NCBI GenBank assembly: GCA_023853785.1
Contig: JAJIRX010000648.1
Coordinates: 124,001-188,000, forward strand
DNA: 64,000 nt
DNA from: Psilocybe azurescens
Taxonomy: Eukaryota; Basidiomycota; Agaricomycetes; Agaricales; Agrocybaceae
Reading direction: 5' to 3'
Shown: one piece after another, positions 1-11,682 of the stretch
Layout: each line of letters begins with the position of its first letter
Position numbering within the stretch: position 1 is the first letter of the stretch
Program-made: the position numbers and the translations under genes
Notes under the pieces: model-generated
Told to the model about the DNA's origin: nothing
Database searches by the model: none
Seen by the model: the letters and a program-made list of their open reading frames with translations, nothing else

Positions 1-1580
1 GCCTTTTTGGTCAACAATGCGTTCACGGTGTTCCATGGGATGATCCATATCTGTCCGGGTGTTTTACTATTTCGAGAGAAAGACGAAGGGATGTAACTTC
101 GTATAGAGGTTTCTCTGATGTTCTTGGAAAGGGTGACCGACCCCTACCTCCATATGCGTTCCTCTCGCCTCGTGAATGAACGGACAGGAAGGAAAGGAAG
201 GAAAGCCGCAAAATCTGAATGAAGATGGACTTCTAATTCAACACATCAAAAACTACGCTCTGTCTCGATGGGACTCAGTCTCATCCCTTGATGGTTGGCT
301 TTGGAACAGACACAAGTGTCGCACTAGCTAGCATCTCCGACAACGTGTGTCTACCTCCCCCACCTTCCCTTCCTTGGACGGTTTATCTTTATCATCAAGA
401 ATCAAGGAAAAGCTCGCACACTCTTATTCACTATCGAAATCAAGTTTTGATTAATTGGTGGATCCAGAACACTCGCTATTTCGCTTTTCGGTCCGGTGCT
501 TTTTGGAAGGGGCGTGCTCGTGCTTTTTCGTTGGTTGTATTCTCGGTGTTGGGATACGGATACGGATACAGATACGGGTATGCTATGGTCTTGTGATGGC
601 CTGTGCTGCGTTAGCAGGGTTTCATCGTGACGATTGTGACTACGTCAATACCAACCCCCGTCGACGGATACTCGTTCGTTTCAAGGCAATGCTCGATTTA
701 GGACAAGCGGGATAGCATTGGAACCATCCCCCTCTCTCTCTCCGAGTCGTGTTGCTTTTATGATACTTCTTCTTGCTTTGTCTTTCCAATTCGGAGCATT
801 TTCATCCTTAACTTCTATCCCCACGAACGAGTAATGATAAATGAAACCGAAACCGTTATACCACATGCACCCACCATCCCGCGACGATACAAACCGTCCC
901 ACCCCCACCTCATAGCCGACTTCCGGACCAAACAGCATCTATCTTTTATTCCGTCCTCACGTTCCTTGCAACCAACATGTCGCATCTGCATCTTTATCTG
1001 TCGAATAACCGCTCCTCTTTCCCTGTTCGGAGAACACGCTGCGATGCTTTTTTCCCTTCGTATGCTGGGTCGTGCGGTTGGCGGGCCGTCAACGGTCGAG
1101 CGTTTCTGCAGGCCATGTACCCTTCTCGAGTTTGAGGTCAGGTGGACATGTGTACCGGATGGCATTGGCTGGATCATCATGTTTTGTTGCCTCCTTGGTG
1201 TAGGGCATCATGCATCATAGGTGGCCAAACACATCTTTTCTATCCTACTTCGGTGTCATCGCGTGGTTTCCATGGAGATGGGCAGATATGTTCTGGCGAA
1301 ACCGCTCCTTGGTCGTATGTTTCGCTCGGGGTTTTTTGTGAAGTGAATAGATGGAAAAGAGGCTTTACGACGTGTGGCAGGTGGCGAGTTGTCGTTCTGA
1401 CGGGATGAATGGTCACTGAGATCTTTTATTTTCCTTTTGGCTCCTTTCTCTTTCTCTGTTTTCTTTCTCTTTGACTTTTCTTCTTTTTCTTTTATTTGTG
1501 CTCGTCTTTTCTTGACTGTGTTGTTTACAATGATTCTGTTGTTAATGATACTAACGTCCGCTTTTTGGCATTCCTTCTAG
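1..1580. other. 5' flank and upstream part of the HSF gene, exons not placed
   Basis: No convincing coding exon was found here. The first recognisable HSF exon starts just after the acceptor ttctag at 1580 and needs an upstream exon ending in phase 2 that supplies the start of the DNA-binding domain (the F-x-x-K-L-Y part). I could not find it with confidence. Positions 1430-1500 are a CT-rich tract of the kind common in fungal 5' regions and introns. The open frames here are short and look random. Confidence 0.4.
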
Positions 1581-3071
1581 GATGATCAGCGATCCTAAAT
1601 CTGCACAATTCATTGCTTGGACCGAGCTTGGGACGTCCTTCGTCGTGTCCAATGTGGGCGAGTTCAGCCGGAGCATTTTAGGCTCGCATTTCAAGCACAA
1701 CAACGTACGCTTGTTTTCTTTGATCGTCGTGCGTGTTCATGAATGCTGGCTGACGCCCTCTCGCAGTTTTCAAGTTTTGTGCGGCAGCTGAATATGTATG
1801 GGTTCCATAAAATCAATAGGGTGGGTTTCGCAGCCTGTGCCTAATCTTTTGGATGATATATACTTATGGGATATCTCTTCGACAGACTCCTCGAGCACAG
1901 AGGACTTCAACGGACGCACAGACGTGGGAATTTTCGCACAGCAAGTTCCTTCGTGGTCGTCAGGATCTTCTGGACGAGATCAAGCGGAAGGCCCTGGAAC
2001 CTGATCCGGGTATGAAGCACCGTGTCGAGCTACCGGGCGAAGTGAGTATCCTATTTTATCCTCTTTTCTGTGACTGGGATCGATTGGATACTTACTGATG
2101 ATATTCTTTTCTTTTAAATTTACTGGTTCAGGTTGCGGCGCAGCTTAACTCGATGAGAGAGGACAATATGCGGATGTGGGACCAGCTCGCTGCGGAGCGA
2201 CGCAAAGTCGAAAAGCTGGTCGGCGTTGTTGGTCGACTTTGGGACGTTGTGAAGCAAAACTACCCAGGGGGTCAAGTCTGTCAGTGTTTATAACTTTCCG
2301 GCGTTGTGTTGATGTTGGGACTGAAGTTTTTTTGTTGCTTTACTAAACAGTGTTACCTCAATTCCCGTCCGAGTTGCTGGATTCTTCGGAAAGTCCAAAT
2401 ATCTACATCACATCGCCGACTACGACATCTCGGTATCCCCCTCCGCTGTCGATGAACATGCACACGATGCATACGCTCAGCAGCCCGAATTCGAGTCCGA
2501 CGGCAGCTGATTTCCCGTCGCATATGCACCACGGACATACACATCAATCGCTATCGCGGCAGCATAGCTTCCAGCACGTTGGCGGCTTCCGGGGGACAGC
2601 ACGTCCTCGACGCCATTGCCCTCGTCCCCTGGCTCGATATCCATGGAGCTGTTTGATGATGGAACGGGTGACAATATACCCTCTGGACGTGGCAGCACGA
2701 AAAGGCAGAGGCTCGACGAAAATGGTACTGCCAACGGTATCAACAATTCGCCTGACTCCATCTCGTTGATGTCATCGGTGTCGTCACCTGGATCGGCCAC
2801 TGGTCCAGGGATCGCAAATTTGACGGTGCCGAAGAAGTCGAGCCGGGCGAGGAGCGATAGTGCGCCCCTTGGATATGCTGGTGCGCTTTGGCAGCAAGGC
2901 GGACTGTCGTCGGGAGGACAGCAAAATCAGGGCGGGATTGGCAGACCGAGGAGTGGGAGTGGGTTGGTGCCTAGAGGGATCCCGAATATCGGCAATATGA
3001 CTAGGAGCAACAACGCGAGCACGCCTCTGCTTTCGATTACTACTGCGGATGGCGGTCTGAATGGCCGGTGA
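1581..3071 (+). CDS. HSF-type transcription factor (heat-shock factor / Sfl1-like), 5' incomplete
   Basis: The gene encodes a nuclear DNA-binding regulator with a winged-helix HSF domain. Exon 1581-1704 reads DPKSAQFIAW, GTSFVV, FSRSIL and FKHNN. Exon 1767-1820 gives the family hallmark FSSFVRQLNMYGFHKINR. Exon 1886-2041 gives TWEFSH..FLRGR..LLDEIKRKA. Exon 2132-2270 carries a hydrophobic heptad region (QLNSMREDN..LAAERRKVEKLVGVVGRLWDVV) suited to oligomerisation. The last exon, from 2351, is Ser/Pro/His-rich and low in complexity, with a basic TKRQR cluster that could be nuclear localising. Splice phases agree through all these exons. After 2591 the frame must move by one base to stay open to the stop at 3071; the G5 run at 2591-2595 is the likely site. 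The N-terminus is missing from this model. The domain call is firm; the exact subfamily is not. Confidence 0.88.
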
Positions 3072-4291
3072 TGGAACTGGAACTTGGAACAATGGACTCG
3101 TCTAGCGGGCGAAAAACAAGAAAGCTAAACCCCAATGGCGGCATTATATCTTGCTATACACATTCTTCCTTCCTTCTCATGCATCCGATCGGCTCAGCTA
3201 CTCACGAAAAAATCGTACGCTCAAAATAAACGTGGAACCAGATATATTTTTTCGTCGACAATTCTCTCTTCGTCCTCTTGTTTTCTCTCTCTCTCACTGC
3301 TCTGCTGTTTACACCGCTCGGACTATATTTTCCTCGCTTCTCTCTCTTTTTTTGGGACATTTACGCTGCCGACTTTCCGCCTCCTTCGCTTTTCGCCTCC
3401 GGTCTTTACTTGTTTTCTTTTCATTGGAATTATTCCCCTTAAAAAGCAAAAATTCAGACGGATGGCGACCTGTCCGTCTTCCATTTGGCCCCTGTGTTAT
3501 CAGCGGTTTGTTTTCTCTCCTCACATAGATAAAGATTATATAAAACCCAAGAATTCTTTTTTGGCTCATCGTTGAATACCAAATATTCCCTCTATGTATG
3601 CGCAACCGAAATTGCCCTGTGACTTCTCTTGTTTTCGTTATACCCCTCCCCTTTTTATATTTTCTTTCCCTTTTTTTCCGTCTCTCAATCCATCATCAAC
3701 ATTCATACCTCAATCATATCTCATCCATGTGCACCAACTCATCTGTCCACATCGTTACCCCTCAACTTACGTCTTTCGATGATATCCCCTGCTTTGCCGA
3801 CCCCGTGTTCATGTTCTTGCGCAACCCTTTTCCCCTCTTCATTCTGTATTTCTCCGTTCAACTTCTTTTCTTCTTTTTCTTTGATGGACTGTAACCTTGA
3901 CTGGCCGTGATTCTAAGAGCTTTCTCATAAGCTCTTTTCCAACGCCAGAATCCCAAAGGTTGTGTCTTTCGCTTTTTTTGCATCATGTCCGCTTTTTTCC
4001 CCGTTTATGCGAATTTGTGTTATAGAAAAGCTCGCTTTGTATATTATCTATTGAAAGATACCCAACAACTAGAAATGCTCAGTTGGACTGTCGAGACTGG
4101 TTTTTAAAGTTTACTGCATACAAGCCACAAAATAAATGATGGTAAACCGAGTGCTTACGTGTAACCTCACGCTAAGCACCGGTACGCACAGTGAATGCTG
4201 GTAATGTTGGAAAACCAGAGAAATGCTGAACCATGCTGAGCAGTCTTATTCAAGCGGGCGGACGGCGGAACATAGATCCCAAACATAGCGT
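3072..4291. other. 3' UTR and intergenic, pyrimidine-rich
   Basis: Long C/T-rich stretches (3135-3900) give several overlapping open frames made of Phe, Leu, Ser and Pro. These are compositional, and no domain or splice pattern supports coding. The transition to the AT-rich transposon island lies near 4.1 kb. Confidence 0.6.
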
Positions 4292-4305
4292 GGGGGGGGG
4301 GGGGG
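4292..4305 (+). repeat. G14 homopolymer
   Basis: An uninterrupted run of 14 G sits at the border between the gene-rich flank and the AT-rich transposon island. It could be a simple repeat or a base-calling artefact. Confidence 0.85.
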
Positions 4306-5279
4306 ATCTGGCCGGCTGCCCAAAAAAAAGTTGTGACTTCGCTATTTTCCTTCATAATCATTGCGGATGAACTTCGAAGGCCTCACCCCTAGCTTCAACA
4401 GCAATTTCAATGACTCTGAGGGCATTCCGGACCTGTCATTTTTACTGTATACTCATGAATATTGTCTTTCTTGTCTATGCAAAAAAATTGAATCTCTTCT
4501 GGCTTCCCTTTGCAGTTTTTTTTACCCTTGATACATACCTTGGTTTGGACAACAAATAACAGATTCCAGAATGACATGGTATATTATCTTTTTAGAAAAC
4601 AGTCAAAAAGTAACAAGAAAACACATATCTACTACAGAAAAAACATATATGTGTGGAAAACATACCATATTAGGCAGGAGGGGGAGGAAGGAGGTACCTG
4701 GCTTGCCTGAAAAAAGGTGTGAGTGTTGGTACAACTTCCATGTTCTGCCACCCCTTGGTCTCATTCGAACTTACAGCAGCTGATGGTCCTATAAGCTGTG
4801 GTCAGTGCCAATGGGTGAACATATCAACACCATGTTGGGTCATGTAGTGTCACACTAAACCTTGGTAGGTATTGTAAGTTCTGATAAGTTTACACTGGTG
4901 AGCATACCAGAATATTATTGGGGTTCTGTCACTAACACTAATATTCAGTATCACATACTTATAAGGAGGGCCATTGCTTACACATGGCAGGTATGAGTCC
5001 ATCTCTATGTCCATGTCTATTTTAACCCTTATTTAATCATCTTTATGCTATACAGTTTTGTGATTTAAAATTAAGATTGCTAAGACTTACTGCTTCCATG
5101 CATTCATTGCACTTGATTCAAGGTATAAGGTTTTTTTTTAGTTTACCTTAACTATCTGTTACATTGAACAGCTCAACACTTGATGTTTCAATTTCATTGT
5201 GCTTCTTCCTTTCCCTTTCCCTTTCCCCCTCACCACCTGCCTGCCACCTGCTGAACAGATAATCCACTACTATCTTATA
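4306..5279. other. AT-rich non-coding flank of the transposon island
   Basis: No gene is visible. The stretch has short A/T runs and a CT-rich patch near 5200-5240. It ends at the TA dinucleotide (5280-5281) that borders the Tc1-like element. Confidence 0.6.
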
Positions 5280-5281
5280 TA

Positions 5282-5495
5282 CAGTGGCTCAAACAACTGT
5301 TCCGCTTTTTGCAACTTTTGTATTAAATTGAAAATAACATGAGAACCCTTCAACTAAAAAATCTGAAATTAATATATGTTATAGTTGAACATGTGACCTT
5401 CATAATTGCCTCAAAGATCATGTGATTCGGATAAAAATGATTGAGTAATAAAATAGATAAAATAATACAAAAGTGGGACAGTTGTTTGACCCTCT
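5282..5495 (+). repeat. Left terminal inverted repeat of the Tc1-like element
   Basis: This matches the complement of 11683-11895 with a few mismatches. The repeat is itself nearly palindromic at its ends: the outer end reads CTCAAACAACTGT and the inner end reads ACAGTTGTTTGACCC. A probable transposase-binding site therefore occurs twice per end, in opposite orientation. Confidence 0.85.
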
Positions 5496-5510
5496 ATTTA
5501 ATACTTAGTA

Positions 5511-5536
5511 CAGTGTTCTGGCACTCCTTGACACAC
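5511..5536 (+). repeat. Left 26-bp TIR of the pogo-like element
   Basis: Perfect inverted match to 10499-10524. It is followed within a few bases by another copy of CACTCCTTGACACAC, a likely subterminal binding site. Confidence 0.9.
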
Positions 5537-5865
5537 TGTCACTCCTTGACACACTTGACCTTAGCACCACCAAATCACATCTGTTCTCTTAGATATTTGG
5601 CACCATAAGAGGACTATAATGTAGCAATAAATGATTTTTTTTTGAAGAATTCGGTGCAGCAGAAATTCTGCAATGTCGTCCCATATAGAATAAAAGAGAC
5701 TTTTTGTAACTACTTGCTTTGTTTGGATGACTTTCTGATGGATTTACTTGGTTTTTTTGATAGATTTTATTATTATTCTTAAGCATATCTTACTAGAAAT
5801 CAAACAGTCAATTTCTGTGATTATCAGGGCAAAAACACGTTGAGATGTTTAGTGCAGGGTGACTT

Positions 5866-7698
5866 TGTAATTGCCCAATACACAACACCCAATCAAATAT
5901 TTATATTGATCAGTTCAATCTGGGAGGGTAAGCTCGTAAGGCTTATTACAATAACTAGTTTAGCAGAGTACAGACTTAGACGATCGCTCTGGGGTGATCA
6001 CTAGTAGCTAGAGAACACTTTTACAGGCTAGTACGTACAAGGCACTTGAATAGTAAGGGCGATCTCTCTATATGAGGGCGATCACCAATATCAGAGGGAT
6101 CGCTTTTGGGGGCGAGTGTACACAGGACACTTAACAGTTCTCTTTATAAAACCCAAACTCAAACTTTATCAAACACTATAAGCGATCACCTGTATTAACA
6201 CGTAGTAGATCCTTAGTTCCTATAAGCAACTGGGCACACTAGTCCACAGTCCTTAGTTTACTATAGGCAATGTCCTGAAAACAGTCGGATTTCTCTGACA
6301 GTCGTCCCTAGTTACTATGAGCAATCACTAGCCTTTATAGGGTTCCCACCCGTACTTAATAATCCCCAGGGCAGTCTTACTATAGACAACGTCCTGAACA
6401 GTCGGAGTTCTCTGACAGTTGTCCCTAGTTACTATGAGCAATTGCTAGCCGAGTATAGGGTTCCAATCCGTACTTAACAATCCCCAGGGCAGTCCACGGA
6501 TGACTTATAAAAGCCTGCTTATCAAGTCTAATAGACCTGACGTTGAATATCACAATGGTGATCGCTCACAAAACCAGGTAGCGCCTAATTGCTTAAGGTG
6601 AACTGCAGTGTTCGATCTCTTATCACACAAATCACTAGTCCTCAAAGTGTTAACACTAGAATTCTTATTCAGAGTAAATTCTGATATCAAATCTGGGGTG
6701 TAAATTACTTGGTTCCTATTCTAAGATACAGGGCTGTTTTTATAGACTAAATAGATACTTTGGCTTGTGATAATTGAAAGAGACTAAGAGAAAAGGAAGG
6801 AAATGGACCGGCGTGCTGCCTAGCCTTTGCTGCACCAATTATAATAGTGGAAAGTACTAGTTTGCCTGGGCTGCAGCGCTTATTTGAAGATAACATGGTT
6901 GTCCATGTGGCAGTGCCTTTTGGGTAGCAATCAATCACCTGACTTATTTTATCAGATGGCTCGCGGCTAAGGCATGTCGGGACTAGATTGCTTAGGGGTA
7001 TATTTCCTAGGAAACCCTCCCAAGGTTCCCAAGCACAGTTGCTATTGGTTTAGGACCTCCTGGAACAGCAGGTGCCCTTATCATGAGGCAAGTTACCTCT
7101 AGTATCGTGGTGGCGATTGCTGGCTGGGTGATCACTCACTCACGTTGGCTGCATTGCAAATTACAAGTTTTTATAGTTGGATCTAGTAGACCGCCATATG
7201 CTGAGTTGTACACAAGATTTCAATTGCCAATACATTTGGTCCATGGGGCGATCACCTGTGTGGCGCGAGTGATGCCTGATACCCAAGCGGTTGATTGCCT
7301 AATTTAGTGAACAGCCTTTGTGAGGCCTGGACACGGTGATCACTTTTGCTAATTAATAAGGTTTTCATCACTTGGTGATCGCTTGGTAAGGCACTGGTGG
7401 GTGTCACCCCTTGTAAGAGCCAAGGTCATTTCTTAAGAGTTTCTTCTTTGCATGGGACTAATAGCATGATCAATGGAGCGGGCGATCGCTTCGGACGCTC
7501 AGTTAGGGTTGCTTTGATAGCTGTGTAGGAAACTAAAGGTAGTCTTTGATTCATAGTGCTGATTAATAGGCCACACTACACCTTAGTTAGTTTGTAAGGT
7601 CTATTATGCTTGTTGGCCCACTAGGAAGTAAAGCCTCAAAGCCTAATAGTCTGGCATATCTCCTACCCTTCACTAGTATAATGTACTAGTTTATTACA
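5866..7698. mobile_element. Candidate solo LTR or other insertion inside the pogo-like element
   Basis: This 1.8 kb non-coding segment differs in texture from its surroundings. It is bounded by TGTAAT on the left and ATTACA on the right, which is compatible with LTR termini, and contains TATAAAA-type boxes near 6145 and 6505. It is unusually rich in GATC-centred octamers (GCGATCGC, GGTGATCAC and variants). I do not see a clear 5-bp target duplication, and the termini may be chance. An alternative is that it is simply the non-coding left part of the pogo-like element. Confidence 0.3.
6261..6495 (+). repeat. Two-copy tandem repeat, unit about 117 bp
   Basis: Two adjacent units (about 6261-6378 and 6379-6495) share long blocks such as CTCTGACAGT, CCCTAGTTACTATGAGCAAT and AATCCCCAGGGCAGTC, with scattered substitutions. 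No coding function is visible. Confidence 0.8.
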
Positions 7699-7984
7699 GA
7701 TAACAATCGCAAAAATAAGGGCCTCTGTATCTCACTATGAATTGTAAGCTCAGCATGGTTTACACCCTTTCAACGTGCAAGAGAAATGTCATGAGCCAAC
7801 AACACAAAAAGCATGACATGTAAACAAAGTGCTCTATAGCCTTCCCACACCATTCCACCTGCTTCTATTGCTTCTATCAACCCCACGCTGTTGAAATTGT
7901 CCAGGCTGCCTCAGATCGACATCTGACACGCACATAACATCACCACCTTGCCGGACCTCAGCTTCTAATTTTGGTGTACCAGCA

Positions 7985-10010
7985 ATGACAGGACAAGCGT
8001 TATCTGAGCGAGTAAAGCGTCAACAATTTTGGCGGACAGAAAATACTCACTACCAGCAGGCAGCAGATGCTTACTTTCAAGAACAAGAATTGCCAGAGGG
8101 CATGCCACGGAGGGGACTGTGACCCATTGCAAATGAGTACAAGGTGCAGTACAGGACCTTGGGCTGCCTAGTTCAAGGAGGTGTCAAAATGAGTGCATTC
8201 AATGCATTGAAAAGGAAGCTCACCTTTGCTGAGGAACGTGTTCTGGTGGACTGGATTCTGGCATCAGCAGATCATGCAATGCCTCTGACCTTGAAGAAGA
8301 TCACAGAACATGCAAATGGGATTCTTGAAGGGCGTGGAGCACCCTACAAGCCTGTAGGTGGATCCTGGGTTGAAAGGTTCTTAGATTGGTACTGCAATGA
8401 GGTCCAAACTCACTGGTCAAGGCCTCTTGCAACAGAATGTGCAAGAGCATTAAATAAAGATGTTGTGGTTCACTGGTATGACCTGATTAAAGAGAAGGTT
8501 ATCGCAAAAGGAATCAAACCTGAGAACACTTACGGAATGGATGAAAGTGGGTTCCCTCCCTCTGATCAAGGCATACAACGTGTGGTGGGACAACACGGTG
8601 CAAAGATGCAGCACAAAGCTGGATCTGCCAATTGCAAAAATGTCACTGTCTTGGTCACAATCTGTGCCTATGGAACAGCCTTGAAGCCAACAATTATTTT
8701 CAAAGGGCGGAACATCCTAAAGAAGTGGGGCGAGAACAATATTTCAAAGGCATCGTAAGCTTAACTTAACCCAGAATATGGAAATAAACTTACCAATTTT
8801 TTTCAGTATCTCAGCGACCGAGAATGGATGGACAGATGGGGGACTGGCACTCGATTGGATCATGAAGGACTTTGATCCACAAACACGGGAAAAAGCAGGA
8901 GGGGAAACACGTGTATTGATCATGGATGGGCAATGCTCACACTACACTGCTGACCTTCTGGAGTTCTGTTTAGCAAACAATATTGAGGTATACGGGTACC
9001 CACCCCACTGTACACATGCCCTTCAAGGCCTCAATGTTGTTTGTTTTGCAAAGATGAAGGAATCCTGGAAAGAAGAAATCAATGCATTCGAAGCTATCCA
9101 TAGGCGTGGGGTCAATAAAGAAGACTTTTGCAAAGTCTGGGGAAAAGCCTACAAGAAGGCATTCACAACAGAAAATATCAAGGCTGCATTTGCAGCTACA
9201 GGAATTTGGCCCTTCAATCCTGATGTCATCAAGCTGGTGCAAATGAAGCCAGCTGAGGCGACCTCAACACGATCAACATTCCCATTGCTACAGAGCAGTC
9301 TGACACAAGCAGTGATGGCAGCATTCCGGGACTATCATTTCATGGAGCAAGGCCTGCACCCAGACTCGCCACCACAAGCAGGCCCCTCACAATTCCCAGG
9401 TTCCTTACACAAGACAGGAAGTAACACACCTGTTAGAACACCCACACGCACGCAGAACCTTAGCCCTTTCTACAACAAGCCCACAAGGAAGCACCATCTA
9501 GATCCAGCATCACAAGCAGACATTGTAACACCATCAAAGAGGATGCATCTCCTCAGGATTGGCCTAGCAAACACAGAGTTGGGATCATTCTTAGTAACAA
9601 AAGCCTGGGCAACTCACCTTGACATGAGTAAACTCATACAAAAGCCAGTCCTAGAGCAGGTCCCAGATGAACACCCTACACCAGACTGGAGTTTGTTGTG
9701 CTCTACGAGACTGCTTCCATCCTACACAAGACATGAGCTTGAAGAACATTGTCATGCACTTTCCAGGAGTCTTGCCAATGCAAAGACCTGGATGGTTGCA
9801 CAGGAGCTGATACTGGAGAGTCGAGGGGCTCAGCTCGTTGTACAGAACATGGGTATGGAGGAAATGAACCTCACCTTGCTTGCAAAAGAGCAGAGGAAAC
9901 AATCAGATCGTGCCATTTTGTTTCCGGGTGGTAAAGGCAGGCACCTGACTGACCCAGAGCTTATTTCAGAAAAAGAAGACTGGAAGATGAAAAGAAAGAA
10001 AAGAAATTAG
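7985..10010 (+). pseudogene. Pogo-like transposase (DDE_1 type), inactivated
   Basis: The reading frame runs from the ATG at 7985 with one intron at 8755-8806 (GTAAGC...TTTCAG), which joins into the family block ISATENGWTD. The N-terminal part has a helix-turn-helix/CENP-B-like region (LKRKLTFAEERVLVDWI..ITEHANGIL..GGSWVERFLDW). The catalytic core shows the first acid in YGMDESG and the second in LIMDGQCSHYT. The third position reads LQGLNVVCF, where the family normally has Asp; the codon AAT is at 9033-9035. An in-frame TGA at 8120-8122 interrupts the N-terminal part. Translation could restart at the ATG near 8189, but the missing third acid still predicts no transposition. The C-terminal 250 residues are basic and low in complexity. 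Confidence 0.88.
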
Positions 10011-10498
10011 CAAAAGAACAGAGGAAAGTGATGAAAGCAAACAAAAGGCTTCAAAACAACATTTAGAAGAGCGATGGAAGGAGGTGTGCTGTGTACATGA
10101 CACAGCAGTTGCTGCATGAGAGGTTGAGTGTCTGAGACTAAAGGGGATGGGGACAGCAGCAAGGGACCTTCCAAAGAAGCCAAACAGGTTCTCAAGGCAA
10201 GTTTGGTGGAAAGGGAGGCCACAGATGAGAGCAACGAGGAGGAAAGCAAGAGCGGTGATGATGATGGATGCTTGATAAGATGATTTGTCACATTTTTGGG
10301 GAGAGTCACAGCCTGTGTCAAGGAGTGAATTTTGTGACGCATGCACTTGTTTTAATGAATATTGTATTCTTCAGCTTCAACTGGATAATTTGGCTTGAAA
10401 TTTTAATATGTAGTACCTATGACCTCTCTCCATAGACTAGTCCAATAATTTTTACAAAAATCTGAGAGACCGTGCTTTAATTTGAAAATTCCCATCAT

Positions 10499-10524
10499 GT
10501 GTGTCAAGGAGTGCCAGAACACTG
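10499..10524 (-). repeat. Right 26-bp TIR of the pogo-like element
   Basis: Perfect inverted match to 5511-5536. The outer end abuts TA at 10525-10526. Confidence 0.9.
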
Positions 10525-10526
10525 TA

Positions 10527-11519
10527 TGACCACCTTTTGCCTTGATAACAGCCTCCATTCTCCTTGGCATGCTTTCTATGAGATTTTGGCATGTTTCTGG
10601 GGAATTTTGTTCCATTCTGCAGCCAGTCTCTCCCACAATTCAAATACACCTTTGGGTGGTATTTCAAAGGTGTTCATCTGCCTTTTGAGGTGCACCCACA
10701 AGTGTTCAATGGGGTTGATGTCAGGGGATTGGGAGGCCATTCCATAACTTCAATGTTGTTATCCAAAACCACTGACTGGCCCTTTTGAAGGTGTGTTTGG
10801 GGTTGTTATCCTGCTGAAAAATCCTCTCTCCCTCTGTCATCTCCAAGTTTTCAAGGCTTTCATCCAGCCCATGCTCCAAAATCTCACAGTATTGCACTGC
10901 ATTCATCTTTCCCTCAACCTCCACAAGTGTCCCCACCCCATTCCAGCCCATAAACCCCCATACCATGAGATTATTCCCTCCTCCATGCTTGACAGTTGGT
11001 GTGGTTGTTCTATCAGAGATTGATTCACCCCTAGGTTTCTGGGTGTACACCTTGCCATCTGAGCCAATCCTGTTGATCTTTGTTTCATCTGACCAGAGTA
11101 TCCTTTTCTAGTCCTCCACAGTCCAGTTTGCATGGGTCTGAGCAAATTTGAGGCGCTTTGACAATGAATAGCTTTAAGAAGAGGTCACTTTGATTTGACA
11201 ACAGAGCACAAATTGTTTTCCTTGAGGGCATTTCTGACTGTTTGGGGAGAAACAGAAAAGGTGATAGCATTGTTGATACAGTGGGTAGCCTGGACAGCAT
11301 TGTCCAGTTTTCCAGTAGTGATTTGGCATACAATTGCTTGTTTATCCCTTGGAGTGAGCTTGGAAGGACGTCCACCTTTGTTGTTTTTCTTGTCAGAATT
11401 GATCTCTTTCTTGATCCTTCCTATGGTAGACTTCCCAAAACCAGTTTTGGACTCTATTTGACAAACAGAAAAGCCTTTTCAAGAAGAGAAATGATAGAGG
11501 AGTGCTGAGAGGACTTCAT
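10527..11519 (-). pseudogene. Tc1-like transposase pseudogene (DDE, DDE_3 type)
   Basis: Read on the minus strand, the recognisable blocks are an N-terminal helix-turn-helix (GFGKSTIGRIKKE), a linker (GGRPSKLTPRDKQ), a second binding domain (SPQTVRNALKEN), the first catalytic Asp (WSDETKINRI), WGFMGWNGVG, the second Asp (FQQDNNPKHT) and the catalytic Glu region (DINPIEHLWVHLK). The blocks lie in different frames. There is a TGA at 11185-11187 where the family has Arg, a TAG at 11108-11110 where it has Trp, and several single-base shifts. The C-terminus stops at GGHT because the pogo-like element is inserted there. The remaining codons (KY and stop) are found on the far side of that insertion, at 5500-5510. 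A likely start is the ATG at 11519. It is not functional. Confidence 0.9.
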
Positions 11520-11682
11520 GTGGTAATGGAAAGAAAGATGTGGTGGTGGAAAGAAAGAAAGATTGTTACACTTGAATTCAACATGACAAACTTTTATAAA
11601 TAGTATCACATGACTTTTTTATTTTTCTCACAATTTATACAGTGTAATTTTTCTTGTTATATGGTAGATTAGTATCATTATA

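Larger units (their letters stand above)
5511..10524 (+). mobile_element. Pogo/Fot1-like DNA transposon nested in the Tc1-like element
   Basis: The ends are perfect 26-bp inverted repeats (5511-5536 and 10499-10524) starting CAGTGTTCTGGCACTCCT. Each is flanked by TA (5509-5510 and 10525-10526). Subterminal copies of CACTCCTTGACACA occur again just inside the left end and near 10311-10326. The element is 5,014 bp. Its transposase lies in the right part, while the left 2.4 kb is non-coding and may itself contain a further insertion. It is inserted in the last codons of the Tc1-like transposase, which makes it younger than its host element. Confidence 0.9.

Noticed and set aside
288..1408. Several overlapping open frames of 60-128 codons upstream of the HSF gene
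   Set aside because: No motif, frames overlap on both strands, and none supplies the expected N-terminal HSF block with a proper donor site. Candidates near 978-1000 and 1110-1117 were tried and gave wrong spacing or poor donors.
3135..3910. Open frames up to 146 codons
   Set aside because: Composition is almost only Phe, Leu, Ser and Pro because of C/T-rich DNA. Typical UTR-type artefact.
4292..4305. G14 run as a G-quadruplex or regulatory site
   Set aside because: A single homopolymer without spaced G-tracts; could be a base-calling artefact.
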